A DNA stretch of 64,000 nt from Reddybacter sp041277045. GTDB lineage: Bacteria > Pseudomonadota > Gammaproteobacteria > Pseudomonadales > Porticoccaceae. Below the pieces are notes generated by a model. It was not told where the DNA came from and ran no database searches. It worked only from the letters and a program-made list of their open reading frames with translations. Positions within the stretch are counted from its first letter, which is position 1. Every line of letters starts with the position of its first letter. A program made the position numbers and the translations under genes. Below, piece by piece: positions 27,159 to 37,900 of the stretch. The stretch is from contig JBGFSY010000004.1 in NCBI GenBank assembly GCA_041277045.1, positions 248,001 to 312,000 of the forward strand, written 5' to 3'.

Positions 27159-29081
27159 TTAAAGCGAAAGCCCCTCTATCTCATCCATCACCTGCTCAAA
27201 GCGTCGAATCACCGCCGCATAAACCTCGGGCGAAGCCATATCGACCCCGGCATTTTTAAGAATATCGTAGGGGTAGTCGGAGCCACCGGCACGCAATATC
27301 GTTAAATAGTTGTCCCTTTCTTCGTCCCCCCCGTTCTGTACCTTTTCCATTAAATAATAGGCTGCTGAAATAGAGGTGGCGTATTGATAGACATAAAAAT
27401 TGCGGTAGAAGTGGGGAATATAGGCCCATTCAACGGTGTATTTCTGGTCAATGTTCATTACCCCTTCGCCGTGGCCGTAGTATCGTTTTAACAGGTCGCC
27501 ATAAAGGGTGTTGAGTGTGTCGGCCGATAGAGCTTCGCCATTTTCAACCCGTTGATGAATGGCTAGTTCAAATTCGGCAAATTGTGTTTGACGAAAAAAC
27601 GTACCGCGTAGGCTTTGTAATTCCTGTAGTAAGTAAAATAACTTTTCCTCTTTGCTGCGGGCATTGTCTTGCAGGTAATTCATCAGCAGGACTTCATGGC
27701 TGGTCGAGGCGATTTCGGCAATAAAGGTGGCGTATTCGGCCTTGGCAAAGGGCTGGTTTTGATTGGCCAGCAGGGAATGCATGGCGTGGCCCCACTCGTG
27801 GGCGTAGGTCGATAAGGACTCGAAATTGTTGTTGTGGTTAAGCAGTAAATAGGGGTGCACGTCATAGGCGGCGCCCATCATATAGGCGCCGCTGCGCTTG
27901 CCCGGTGCGGGGTAGGCGTGCACCCAGTCCAGCATGGCGGCCTGCTGCTGTATATGCTGGTAGTCCTCGCCCAGCGGTGCCAGGGCCAGGGTGAGCTGTT
28001 GCTGGGATACAGAGAGGGAGTAGGGCGTGTCGATGGCGCTCACCGGCGGATAAACATCGTAATAGCCCGGGTCTTCAATGCCCATTAATTTGGCACGCAA
28101 GGCCAGATAGCGATGCAGTGATCCGAGGTTTTCATTGACTGTGGATACCAGTGACAAATAGACCTGCTGGGGGATATTGTCGGCGGCTAAGGCGCGTTCC
28201 AGTGCCGATGGGTAATTGCGGGCCTTGGCTTCAAATATGTGGGCTTTTATCTGACCCTCTAAGGTCACCGCTAGGGTTTGGGCGTAATTTGCATAGCTGC
28301 CAAAGAATTGATCAAACACCTGTTTACGCAGCTCGCGGGAAGGGTCACTGCGGTAGCGGGTGTAGGCGGCTGGGTTGAGTGTGATGCTTTGCCCGTCGGG
28401 CAGGTCGAGTTCGGGCCAGGGGATTTCGGCATTGGTGAGTATGCTGTAAGTCTCTGCTGCGGTGGCGAGAGGGCTGCCGACAGCGGCTAATAATTTTTCT
28501 TCACTTTCTGACAGTACGTGGGGTGACTGGCGCAGAATATTGCGAATAAAAAAGTCGTAATCTTTTAATGAACCATTCGTACTAAAAAAGCTATTTGCGT
28601 TTAAAAACTTTTCCAGTCGATGTTTGCCAACGGCGAGTAGCTCTGGGGCAATAAAACTGCTGCTCTCTTCGTAGCGGGTCATTAAATTTTCGATCAGTGC
28701 GTGTTGCTCGCGGCGTTGTGAATTGCCCAGGTCGGTGTCTTTATTGAGAAAGCTGTAAGTATAAAGTCGCGCGAGATGACGGTAAATGTCTGAATTAAGT
28801 GTCAGGCAGCTGGCAAGTCGTTTGGCACTGCTGCCAAGTTTGCCCTGGCAATTTTCGAGAGTGCTGAGTTGTTCTGGGATTTTAGCCTTTTCTTCCTCCC
28901 AGTTTGCGACGTCGGGGTAAAGCTCTGTTAAGTCCCATACCCCTTGCTCTTCTGTTGGCTCAGCCGGTTCGGGTGCTGGTACTTGCGTGGCGGCGCTGAC
29001 GTTTAGTGGCAAGAGCAATGCTGCCGCTAATAAAAATGCCGGTATTTTAAGGCTTAATCGTGAACGGGCCGTAATGCTCAT
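27159..29081 (-). CDS. pepF: Exported M3 family oligoendopeptidase F
   Basis: Zinc metallopeptidase that cuts short peptides. The active site is YAHEWGHAMHSLLANQ (HExxH, about residue 435) with the downstream Glu in FIAEIASTSHEVLL. I start at the ATG at 29081: it has a GAGAG ribosome binding sequence 9 bases upstream and begins a signal peptide (KIPAFLLAAALLLPLNVSAA). An ATG at 29114 lacks such a site. A Pro/Glu linker precedes the peptidase part. PepF proteins are mostly cytosolic, so the export signal is notable. It directly follows xseA. Confidence 0.9.
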   Translation of the reverse strand: MSITARSRLSLKIPAFLLAAALLLPLNVSAATQVPAPEPAEPTEEQGVWDLTELYPDVANWEEEKAKIPEQLSTLENCQGKLGSSAKRLASCLTLNSDIYRHLARLYTYSFLNKDTDLGNSQRREQHALIENLMTRYEESSSFIAPELLAVGKHRLEKFLNANSFFSTNGSLKDYDFFIRNILRQSPHVLSESEEKLLAAVGSPLATAAETYSILTNAEIPWPELDLPDGQSITLNPAAYTRYRSDPSRELRKQVFDQFFGSYANYAQTLAVTLEGQIKAHIFEAKARNYPSALERALAADNIPQQVYLSLVSTVNENLGSLHRYLALRAKLMGIEDPGYYDVYPPVSAIDTPYSLSVSQQQLTLALAPLGEDYQHIQQQAAMLDWVHAYPAPGKRSGAYMMGAAYDVHPYLLLNHNNNFESLSTYAHEWGHAMHSLLANQNQPFAKAEYATFIAEIASTSHEVLLMNYLQDNARSKEEKLFYLLQELQSLRGTFFRQTQFAEFELAIHQRVENGEALSADTLNTLYGDLLKRYYGHGEGVMNIDQKYTVEWAYIPHFYRNFYVYQYATSISAAYYLMEKVQNGGDEERDNYLTILRAGGSDYPYDILKNAGVDMASPEVYAAVIRRFEQVMDEIEGLSL

Positions 29082-29127
29082 GGGGCTGATCTCTCGTCTT
29101 TTCTTATCTGTCATTATTGTTTTGTGG

Positions 29128-30519
29128 TTAATGTTTTTTGGGTGGCGTTTGTTCGATGTCTTCAATCAAGCAATGCAGCACACCATCACTCAGAGTCACT
29201 GCTACTTTATCGCTCTCGTGGGTGTTGGCAATATGGCTGATAATCTGCCCGCGCTTATTTTGCACGATGGCATAACCTCTTTCGAGGGTGTTGAGGGGGC
29301 TTACCGCCTGAAGTAGTGCGATGGCGGAAGACATTCCCTGGCGCCTCTCGACCAGTATTTTCTCCATAGCAGCAGAAAGCCTTTCTTCAAGATAATCCAC
29401 TTGCAGCGTCAATTTTGACAGTTGTCGCTGAGGCGTTTGTGCCTGGTGTCGAGTCTGGGCCTGTTGCATGCGGGCCTGCAATTTGTGCAGGCAGCGCTCC
29501 ATCGCTTTGTGTAAGCGAATCTCTAGGTGGTCGAGATGCTGGCTGTGCGTGTTAATAATATCGCTGGGGTGGCGCAAGCGTTTACGCAGGGCATTGAGTT
29601 GCTGGGCCGCATTAAACAGGGTGAGCTTCGCCCGCTGCTGAAACCAGTTGTCGTAGGCCTGCAGGTTCTGTCGCAGTTCATCGCCATCGGGGCTGGCCAG
29701 TTCGGCCGCTGCCGAGGGTGTGGGTGCGCGCGCATCGGCGACAAAGTCGGCAATGGTGGTGTCGGTCTCGTGGCCGACCCCACTGATAATGGGTATTTTA
29801 CTGGCGGCAATCGCCAGGGCGACGGCCTCTTCGTTAAATGACCACAGGTCTTCAATGGCGCCGCCACCGCGACAAACAATCAACAGGTCGCATTTGCCAT
29901 GCTGATTGGCCTTTTGCACTGCACCGACAATCTCACTGACGCTGGCATTACCCTGCACTGCGCAGGGGTAAATGGTCACCGGCAGCAGGGGGAAGCGGCG
30001 CTTCAGTACGTGTAGGGTGTCGTGCAGTGCGGCACCTGTGGGCGAGGTAATAATGCCCAGGTGTTTGGGGAAGAGGGGTAACTCTTTTTTGCGCGCGGCA
30101 TCAAAAAGCCCCTGTTCCGCAAGTTTGTCTTTCAGCAATTCAAAGCGACGCTGTAACTCGCCGAGGCCGGCGGGTTCAATATGCTCGGCAATAAGTTGGT
30201 AGTCGCCCCTGTTTTCGTAGAGTCCAACACGGCCGCGAATCAGGATTTGCTGGCCATTCTCAAGTTTGAATTTGACCGCGCGATTGCGGTTGCGAAACAT
30301 GGCACAGCGAATCTGGGCCTTGTCGTCTTTAAGGGTGAAATACCAGTGCCCAGAGGCGGGGCGCGATAAATTACTGACTTCACCATCGACCCACAGCAGA
30401 GATAGGTGAGTCTCGAGTAATTGCCGGGCGCGACGGTTAAGTTGGCTGACACTAAAGATCTCTTTTTCAGGCGTTGTAAGCGTGTTTTGGGAGGTCTTGG
30501 TTAATAGGGTATTGTTCAT
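29128..30519 (-). CDS. xseA: Exodeoxyribonuclease VII large subunit
   Basis: Catalytic subunit of ExoVII, which degrades single-stranded DNA. The N-terminal OB fold (FSVSQLNRRARQLLETHLSLLWVDGEVSNLS), the catalytic core with LGIITSPTGAALHDTLHVL, LLIVCRGGGAIEDLWSFNEE and ISGVGHETDTTIADFVADARAPTPSAAAEL, and a coiled-coil C-domain are all present. I start at the ATG at 30519 (463 aa); the open frame extends about 40 codons upstream without family similarity. Confidence 0.95.
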   Translation of the reverse strand: MNNTLLTKTSQNTLTTPEKEIFSVSQLNRRARQLLETHLSLLWVDGEVSNLSRPASGHWYFTLKDDKAQIRCAMFRNRNRAVKFKLENGQQILIRGRVGLYENRGDYQLIAEHIEPAGLGELQRRFELLKDKLAEQGLFDAARKKELPLFPKHLGIITSPTGAALHDTLHVLKRRFPLLPVTIYPCAVQGNASVSEIVGAVQKANQHGKCDLLIVCRGGGAIEDLWSFNEEAVALAIAASKIPIISGVGHETDTTIADFVADARAPTPSAAAELASPDGDELRQNLQAYDNWFQQRAKLTLFNAAQQLNALRKRLRHPSDIINTHSQHLDHLEIRLHKAMERCLHKLQARMQQAQTRHQAQTPQRQLSKLTLQVDYLEERLSAAMEKILVERRQGMSSAIALLQAVSPLNTLERGYAIVQNKRGQIISHIANTHESDKVAVTLSDGVLHCLIEDIEQTPPKKH

Positions 30520-30724
30520 GGCCAAATTGTAGATAAATGCTCCGCCTTTGTAGAGGGGTATGGCAGTGTATTTTGAAATTATTAGTGATGGTGGTTTTAC
30601 CTCAGTGTCAAACAGATAAAGCACACCTGCGATCATCGGGCGTGGGGCCAGGGAGTGATACCATTCCAGAGGGTTTTAATGCGCCTGTTAACGATCGCTC
30701 GTTGCTAGCAAGAAAGAGGTGAAT

Positions 30725-31207
30725 ATGCTGGACGTTGATATTTTTATTCTTTCTCGGGCCTTGCATGTCGCCGGGGTCGTACTGTGGATTGGCGGTGTGG
30801 CTTTTGTGACGACGGTACTTATCCCTGCGCTGAAAAAAATTACTGATGCTGATAACAGGCTGGAATTATTTGAGCAGCTTGAAGGGCGATTTTCTTTGCA
30901 GGCCAAAGTCACCACCCTGATTACCGGCCTTTCCGGTTTTTACATGCTGGAATTTATGCAGGCCTGGGGGCGTTATCTGCAGCCACAGTTTTGGTGGCTA
31001 CATTTAATGACAGCGGTGTGGGTCATTTTCAGCCTGGTTTTATTCTTATTTGAACCCCTTTTTTTACACCGCTGGTTTCGCGAGCGAGCACTCATCAACA
31101 GTAATAGAGCATTTGCCTTGCTCCATAGGATGCACAAGATTCTTTTGGCATTGAGCGTATTAACGGTATTAGGTGCTGTTGCGGGATCCCATGGTTTGGG
31201 TTTTTAG
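30725..31207 (+). CDS. Small CopD-like membrane protein
   Basis: 160-aa inner-membrane protein with about four hydrophobic helices. The first, LSRALHVAGVVLWIGGVAFV, resembles the CopD/DUF2269-type membrane family, and the His, Trp and Gly pattern hints at heme or metal contacts. Function is unknown. The ATG at 30725 follows a good AAGAGGTG ribosome binding sequence. It is divergent from xseA. Confidence 0.75.
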   Translation: MLDVDIFILSRALHVAGVVLWIGGVAFVTTVLIPALKKITDADNRLELFEQLEGRFSLQAKVTTLITGLSGFYMLEFMQAWGRYLQPQFWWLHLMTAVWVIFSLVLFLFEPLFLHRWFRERALINSNRAFALLHRMHKILLALSVLTVLGAVAGSHGLGF

Positions 31208-31533
31208 AATTTTCTCCCGCCCGTGAGGAGTGATGTTAGATGTCCTCAGCGTAAGTAATGCGCCGCTTGTCAGACCTGTAAAAACCACCACCATCGATAA
31301 ACCCAGCGGGCCGCGCCGAGACCTCAATTCCTTCGGGTAAAGGGCTTGCCCACGTCGTGGGATACTGATTTTGGACACTAAGAAAGTAATGCGGGTTACG
31401 TGTTGCGCGTCGTTAAAAATTAGGGGGTTTCTTACAGGCGCTTAAAAACATCCGGTGAGTGAGTTTACCCAGCCATTTGAGCACGATATAATGCGCTGCT
31501 TCCTCACTTCCACCGACCTTGGAATCAAGCTTT
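31208..31533. other. Non-coding spacer before guaB
   Basis: About 326 bases with no supported gene. It holds the guaB promoter at its right end; a minus-strand open frame here has no recognisable product. A loose inverted repeat (TGAGGA ... TCCTCA) is near the left end. Confidence 0.6.
31464..31492 (+). promoter_or_regulatory. guaB promoter
   Basis: TTTACC (31464-31469) and a consensus TATAAT (31487-31492) are 17 bases apart, 41 bases upstream of the guaB ATG. The GC-rich start region just after -10 would fit growth-rate or stringent control, as known for guaBA. Confidence 0.7.
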
Positions 31534-33009
31534 ATGCTGCGAATTTCTCAGGAAGCACTGACCTTTGACGACGTTCTACTCATCCCCGGATATTCCGAGG
31601 TGGTAGCTACTGACGTCAGCCTGAAAACCCGTTTGACACGGGGTATTACCCTCAATATTCCCCTGGTTTCCGCCGCCATGGACACCGTTACCGAATCTCG
31701 TCTGGCGATTGCCCTGGCCCAGGAAGGTGGTATTGGCATCGTCCATAAAAACCTGACCGTGGCTGAGCAGGCACTGGAAGTGCGGGCGGTGAAAAAATTT
31801 GAAAGCGGTGTTGTTAAAGATCCCATCACCATCAGCGGTGATGCGAGTGTTCGTGAGCTGGTTGCACTGACTCAGGAACACAATATCTCGGGTGTGCCGG
31901 TGGTTGAAAACGGTGAGTTACTGGGCATTGTCACGCGCCGCGATGTGCGCTTTGAAAATGACCTCGATGCCACCGTAGCCTCGGTAATGACGCCGAAAAA
32001 GCGTCTGGTCACCGTGCAGGAAGGTGAGCATTCCGACGAAGTGAAGCGCTTGCTGCACAAATACCGTATTGAAAAGGTTCTAGTGGTTAATGAAAGCTTC
32101 GATCTCAAGGGCCTGATTACCGTTAAAGATATCGATAAAGCGGCGCGCTATCCTAATGCCTGTAAAGACGAGCAGGGCCGTTTGCGCGTTGGCGCTTCAG
32201 TGGGCACGGGTGTTGATACTGACGCGCGCGTTGAGGCTCTGGTGAATGCTGGGGTTGATGTACTGGTCGTTGATACCGCCCACGGCCATTCTAAAAATGT
32301 TCTCGATCGCGTGCGCTCTATTAAAGCTAAGTATCCCGATGTTCAGGTGATTGGCGGCAATATTGCCTCGGCTGAAGCCGCTATTGCCCTGGCTGATGCC
32401 GGTGCCGATGGCGTTAAAGTGGGCATCGGCCCCGGTTCGATTTGTACCACCCGCATTGTCACCGGTGTTGGTGTGCCTCAGGTGTCGGCGATTGCCAATG
32501 TCGTCAAAGCCCTGGAAGGACGCGATATACCCGTGATTGCCGATGGTGGTATTCGTTACTCCGGTGATATATGCAAGGCAGTGGTTGCCGGGGCTAATGT
32601 GATTATGGTCGGCTCTATGTTTGCAGGCACCGAAGAGGCGCCGGGCGAGATCGAGCTCTATCAAGGTCGAACCTATAAAGCCTACCGTGGCATGGGCTCA
32701 TTGGGCGCGATGGCGCAGGTGCAAGGCTCCAGTGACCGCTATTTTCAGGATGCCTCCGCCGGGGCCGAAAAGCTCGTACCCGAGGGCATAGAAGGGCGCG
32801 TGCCGTACAAAGGCCCGGTGTCGGTGATTATTCATCAAATGATGGGTGGACTGCGATCATCAATGGGTTACACCGGCAGCCCCGATATTGAAACCATGCG
32901 CACCCGGCCCGAGTTTGTTCGTGTCACCAGCGCGGGTATGGGTGAGAGTCATGTACATGATGTCAGCATTACCAAAGAGGCGCCGAATTATCCGGTGAGT
33001 GGCGGTTGA
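31534..33009 (+). CDS. guaB: Inosine-5'-monophosphate dehydrogenase
   Basis: Oxidises IMP to XMP with NAD, the committed step to GMP. The ATG at 31534 (MLRISQEALTFDDVLLIPGY) gives 491 aa. The barrel is interrupted by two CBS domains (residues ~93-205). The catalytic Cys loop is GIGPGSICTTRIVTG (about residue 305) and the flap region is around EGIEGRVPYKGPV. guaA follows after a terminator-like hairpin. Confidence 0.97.
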   Translation: MLRISQEALTFDDVLLIPGYSEVVATDVSLKTRLTRGITLNIPLVSAAMDTVTESRLAIALAQEGGIGIVHKNLTVAEQALEVRAVKKFESGVVKDPITISGDASVRELVALTQEHNISGVPVVENGELLGIVTRRDVRFENDLDATVASVMTPKKRLVTVQEGEHSDEVKRLLHKYRIEKVLVVNESFDLKGLITVKDIDKAARYPNACKDEQGRLRVGASVGTGVDTDARVEALVNAGVDVLVVDTAHGHSKNVLDRVRSIKAKYPDVQVIGGNIASAEAAIALADAGADGVKVGIGPGSICTTRIVTGVGVPQVSAIANVVKALEGRDIPVIADGGIRYSGDICKAVVAGANVIMVGSMFAGTEEAPGEIELYQGRTYKAYRGMGSLGAMAQVQGSSDRYFQDASAGAEKLVPEGIEGRVPYKGPVSVIIHQMMGGLRSSMGYTGSPDIETMRTRPEFVRVTSAGMGESHVHDVSITKEAPNYPVSGG

Positions 33010-33047
33010 ACATTTTCGTCATCGTCGCGTAAACATTTTAAAAAAAC

Positions 33048-33073
33048 ACGGGGCCAATGGGCTCCGTTTTTTA
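33048..33073 (+). terminator. Intrinsic terminator-like hairpin between guaB and guaA
   Basis: ACGGGGCC and GGCTCCGT (one G-U pair) flank AATG and are followed by a run of T. It probably lets only part of the guaB transcripts continue into guaA. Confidence 0.75.
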
Positions 33074-33143
33074 TTGACCACAAGTGAATGTTGCTCCGTA
33101 AGTACTCTGCAACAAGCCCTGCTTTAGTCTTAAAGGAAAACCC

Positions 33144-34724
33144 ATGAGCGCAAATCTGCACACCGCCAAACTATTGATCCTCGACTTTGGTTCACAGTAC
33201 ACACAGTTAATCGCACGCCAGGTGCGCGAAGCTGGCGTCTACTGTGAGGTTCGCGCCTATGATATGAGTGCCGATGAGCTGCGCGAGTTTAATCCTGTGG
33301 GCATTATTCTCTCCGGTGGGCCCGAGTCAGTCACCGCAGGCGAGGCCCCGCAGACAGATGAGCTTGTGTTTGAATTCGGTGTGCCGGTACTGGGTATTTG
33401 CTACGGCATGCAAACCATGGCAAGCCAATTGGGTGGCGAGGTCTTGTCCTCCGACGTTCACGAATTTGGTTATGCCAAAGTGGATGTTAGCGGCGACAGT
33501 ACTTTGTTGCGCGATATTAGCGACCATATTCATTCCCACGATGGCCGGGCACAGTTGGATGTGTGGATGAGTCACGGTGATAAAGTCACCACCATGCCCG
33601 AGGGCTTTCAGTTGTTGGCCTCGACAGATTCCTGTCCCATTGCCGGCATGTATCACCCCGAGCGGCGCTGGTACGGCCTGCAATTTCATCCTGAAGTCAC
33701 ACACACCCTGCAGGGCCAGCGCATATTTTCTCACTTTATTATCGACATCTGTGGCTGTGACACTCTGTGGACACCAGCCAATATTATTGACGATGCGATA
33801 GAGCGCGTGCGCGCAACCGTGGGTAGCGAAAAAGTACTACTGGGTTTATCCGGTGGCGTCGACTCCTCCGTGGTGGCGGCGATGTTGCACCGCGCCATTG
33901 GCGACCAGCTGACCTGCGTGTTTGTCGACAATGGGTTACTGCGTAAGAATGAAGGCGACCAAGTGATGGACATGTTCGCCCGCAATATGGGCGTACGGGT
34001 CATTCGCGTCGATGCCGAGGACGAATTTCTCGATGCTCTCGCTGGCGAGAGCGACCCGGAGAAAAAACGCAAAATTATTGGCAATACCTTTATTAATATT
34101 TTTGACCGAGAAGCAACGCGATTAAAAGATGTTAATTGGCTAGCCCAGGGCACGATTTATCCCGATGTTATCGAATCGGCAGCCTCGAAAACCGGCAAAT
34201 CTCACGTGATTAAATCGCACCACAATGTCGGCGGTTTACCCGATGACATGAACCTGAAGCTGGTCGAGCCACTACGCGAGTTGTTTAAAGATGAGGTCAG
34301 AAAAATTGGCCTCGAGCTGGGCCTACCCTACGACATGGTCTATCGCCATCCCTTTCCCGGCCCCGGTTTGGGGGTGCGCATTCTCGGTGAAGTGAAAAAA
34401 GAATTCGCCGATTTACTCCGCGAAGCCGACGCGATTTTTATTGAAGAACTCTACCGCGCCGACCTCTATCATAAAACCAGCCAGGCCTTTGTCGTCTTCC
34501 TGCCGGTTAAATCTGTCGGCGTAGTGGGCGATGCCCGGCGCTATGAATACGTGGTGTCACTGCGCGCCGTTGAAACCATCGACTTTATGACCGCGCGCTG
34601 GGCGCACTTACCCTACGATTTTCTTGAGCTGGTCTCCGGTCGAATCATTAATGAAATTTCAGGAATTTCCCGTGTCGCCTATGATATTTCCAGCAAGCCG
34701 CCGGCGACGATTGAGTGGGAGTGA
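33144..34724 (+). CDS. guaA: GMP synthase (glutamine-hydrolysing)
   Basis: Converts XMP to GMP. The class I amidotransferase domain (residues ~10-205) has the nucleophile in VLGICYGMQTMA and His/Glu in QFHPEVTHT. The ATP pyrophosphatase P-loop is LLGLSGGVDSSVVAAM (about residue 235), and the dimerisation domain ends DISSKPPATIEWE. Length 526 aa. Separated from guaB by 134 bases containing a terminator-like hairpin. Confidence 0.97.
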   Translation: MSANLHTAKLLILDFGSQYTQLIARQVREAGVYCEVRAYDMSADELREFNPVGIILSGGPESVTAGEAPQTDELVFEFGVPVLGICYGMQTMASQLGGEVLSSDVHEFGYAKVDVSGDSTLLRDISDHIHSHDGRAQLDVWMSHGDKVTTMPEGFQLLASTDSCPIAGMYHPERRWYGLQFHPEVTHTLQGQRIFSHFIIDICGCDTLWTPANIIDDAIERVRATVGSEKVLLGLSGGVDSSVVAAMLHRAIGDQLTCVFVDNGLLRKNEGDQVMDMFARNMGVRVIRVDAEDEFLDALAGESDPEKKRKIIGNTFINIFDREATRLKDVNWLAQGTIYPDVIESAASKTGKSHVIKSHHNVGGLPDDMNLKLVEPLRELFKDEVRKIGLELGLPYDMVYRHPFPGPGLGVRILGEVKKEFADLLREADAIFIEELYRADLYHKTSQAFVVFLPVKSVGVVGDARRYEYVVSLRAVETIDFMTARWAHLPYDFLELVSGRIINEISGISRVAYDISSKPPATIEWE

Positions 34725-34865
34725 TCCAACGTTCGGGATACACGGCCATCTAAGCGGTAAGTATCAGTATGTGCTGTGAGTAAAGGCTTAGTACGCTTTC
34801 TAACGGTAATAGGTAAGGCATCTTGCCGGCCTATTGCCAGCGGGAAAGAACCCTGTGGCGGAGGG

Positions 34866-34891
34866 TAGCACCGACCCACAGGTCGGTGCTA
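34866..34891. repeat. Perfect 11-bp palindrome with 4-base loop
   Basis: TAGCACCGACC, loop CACA, GGTCGGTGCTA lies in the spacer between the convergent guaA and czcA ends. There is no T-run on either side. It may be a bidirectional stop signal or one copy of a dispersed palindromic repeat. Confidence 0.7.
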
Positions 34892-34926
34892 AAAGCCGGG
34901 ATGATTAGAAATGCAAACATTAGCAT

Positions 34927-37900
34927 CTATAGACTGGCATCCATTTCCTGAGCGGGTGAATTGGGCTTTCTTTCTACTTCTCGACCATGCACCAATCGAT
35001 AAAGCGCAGGCAGCACCACCAGGGTCAACAACGTAGACGAGATGATCCCACCAATAACCACTGTGGCGAGGGGGCGTTGCACTTCTGAGCCGATGCCGGT
35101 ATTGAAAGCCATGGGAATAAAGCCCAATGCGGCGACTAATGCGGTCATCAAAACCGGGCGCAGGCGCGTTAAGGCTCCTTCAATAATAGCCTCATGCAGC
35201 GCCTGTCCATGAATGCGCAGGTCTCGAATAAAAGAAACCATCACCAAACCATTGAGTACTGCAATCCCGGTCAGCGCAATAAACCCCACGGCAGCGGAGA
35301 TAGAGAAAGGAATATCTCGCAATAACAGTGCGGCAATACCGCCGGTTAGCGCCAGTGGCACACCCGAAAAAATAATGGCGGCATCTTTGATTGATCCCAG
35401 GGCCATAATCAACAGACCGATCACTAATATCAGGGTGACGGGTACGACAACAGCGAGCCGTTGCGTGGCTGACTGAAGCTTTTGATAAGTCCCGCCGTAC
35501 TCCACCCAATAGCCCGAAGGCACATCTACATTTTCTTTAAGGGCTTGCTGTATGTCCTGGACGAAGGAACCCAGGTCTCGCCCACGAACATTGGCGGCAA
35601 CCACCACACGACGCTTGCCATTTTCTCTATGCACCTGGCTGTAGCCCATGACTAATTGAAGCTTGGCAACTTCCTTCAAGGGTACATAGTGACCATTCGC
35701 CAGCATGACGGGAAGATCCGCCAGAGCATCGACATCAGTGCGCAGCGGCTCGGCTAATCGAACCACAATATCGGAACGCCGATCGCCCTCGTACAGTTGA
35801 TTGGCGACGGTTCCCCCCAGTGCAGTGGCGAGCAAATCCTGTAACTGAACGATGCTTAAGCCATAACGTGCCATAGCTTCACGTTTGGGTTCTATGGTCA
35901 TCACCGGTAGACCGGTGGTCTGCTCGACGGCCACATCGGCAGCCCCTGGCACGTTACCAATGACCTTTTCTATCTGACTGCCCAGGGCGATAAGCTGGTC
36001 AAAATCATCGCCAAAGACTTTAACGGCGACCTCCGCCCGCACCCCGGAAATGAGTTCGTTAAAACGCATCTGAATGGGTTGTAGAAACTCATAACGATTA
36101 CCGGGAATCGGTGTCACTAATGTTTCTAATTCAGCGACAAATTGCGCTTTTGTTTTATTGGGGTCTGGCCATTTATCACGGGGCTTAAGAATAATAAAAT
36201 TATCCGCGACACTGGGCGGCATCGGATCAGTTGCTACCTCCCCAGTGCCAATTTTGGCAAATACCCTTTCAACCTCGGGCATATCATTAATGACGGGTTC
36301 CAATATTTGTTGCATCCGTATGGCTTCGCTGAGTGAAGTGCCGGGAATACGCAAGGCATGCATGGCGACATCACCTTCATCAAGATTGGGTACAAATTCA
36401 GAGCCGAGTTTTGGAATTAATAAACCGGAACAAACAACCAATAGTAAAGCGGCTCCAACAACAGCCCATCTGAACCTCAGAGAAAGTGACAGGATAGGTT
36501 TGTAGATCGACAGAGTCGTTTGTACAACTTTGCTTTCTTTCTCTTTAATCGGTTTCTTAAACAGTATCGCGACACCGGCTGGAATAAACGTGATGGATAG
36601 AAGCATCGCGCTGACCAGAGCGATGATCACGGTGATCGCCATTGGATGAAACATTTTCCCTTCCACGCCACTGAGTGCGAAGATGGGAATATAGACGGCG
36701 GTAATAATAAAAACCCCAAATAACGCTGGGCGAATTACCTCACGCGTTGCCTCAAACACGATGACCAGGCGCTCGCTGAGTGGCAAGCCCTGTTTACGAT
36801 AAGATTGGCTCAATCGGCGCATACAGTTTTCGACAATGATCACCGCACCATCAATAATTAAACCAAAATCCAGTGCCCCCAGGCTCATAAGATTAGCGCT
36901 GGTTTTTGTCTGCACCATGCCGGTGATGGTCATTAACATGGCAATCGGAATGACCGCAGCGGTGAGTATCGCGGCCCGAGCGTTGCCTAAAAATAGAAAC
37001 AAAACGACGATGACTAGCAGCGCGCCTTCCAATAGGTTTTTCTGTACCGTCGCGAGTGTTTTGTCCACTAGCGTGGTTCGGTTGTATACCGCCGTGACGG
37101 TGATACCTTCCGGCAGGCTTTGTTTAACCGCTTCCAATTTCAGTGCAATATCGCTGGCGACGGTACGGCTATTTTCGCCAATTAACATAGAGACCGTGCT
37201 CATCACCACTTCGCGGCCATTTTGAGTCGCGGCACCTGAGCGTAACTCTTTACCCAGGCTAACGCTGGCGACATCTTTCACCCGTACAGGAATGCCCTGA
37301 TGTTGGTGAATCACAATGTTGCCGAGGTCAGCCAGCGTGCTGGCCTGGCCGGGGACGCGCATTAACCACTGCTCGCCATTATGTTCGATGAAACCAACAC
37401 CACGGTTGTTATTATTACTTTGTATCGCCTCTACAAGCTCGCTGTAGCTTATCTGATGCGCCAGTAGTCGGGCAGGATCGGGGGCCACCAAAATCTCTTT
37501 CTTGAAACCACCAATGGGATTGATCTCTGCCACACCGGCAACCCGCATGAGCTGAGGGCGAATAATCCAGTCGTGGGTTGAACGCAGGTCCATCGGTGTG
37601 ATCAGGCTACCATCGCTGTTGGTAGCACCGGGTTCAGCATCGACGGTAAACATAAAAATTTCACCCAGCCCGGTGGCAATCGGGCCGAGGGTCGGCTCCA
37701 ACAAAGAGGGGAGATCGCCTTTCGCATTACTCAGTCGCTCGCTGACTAATTGCCGGGCAAAATAGATGTCGGTACCCTCTTCAAACACCACCGTCACTTG
37801 CGACAGACCATAACGCGAAAGGGAGCGGGTATAGGAGAGTTTCGGCAGTCCCGTCATTGCGGTCTCAACGGGGAAGCTCACTCGCTGCTCTGTTTCCTGA

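Noticed and set aside
31169..31378. 69-codon minus-strand open frame near guaB
   Set aside because: Overlaps the end of the CopD-like gene and has no ribosome site or family features.
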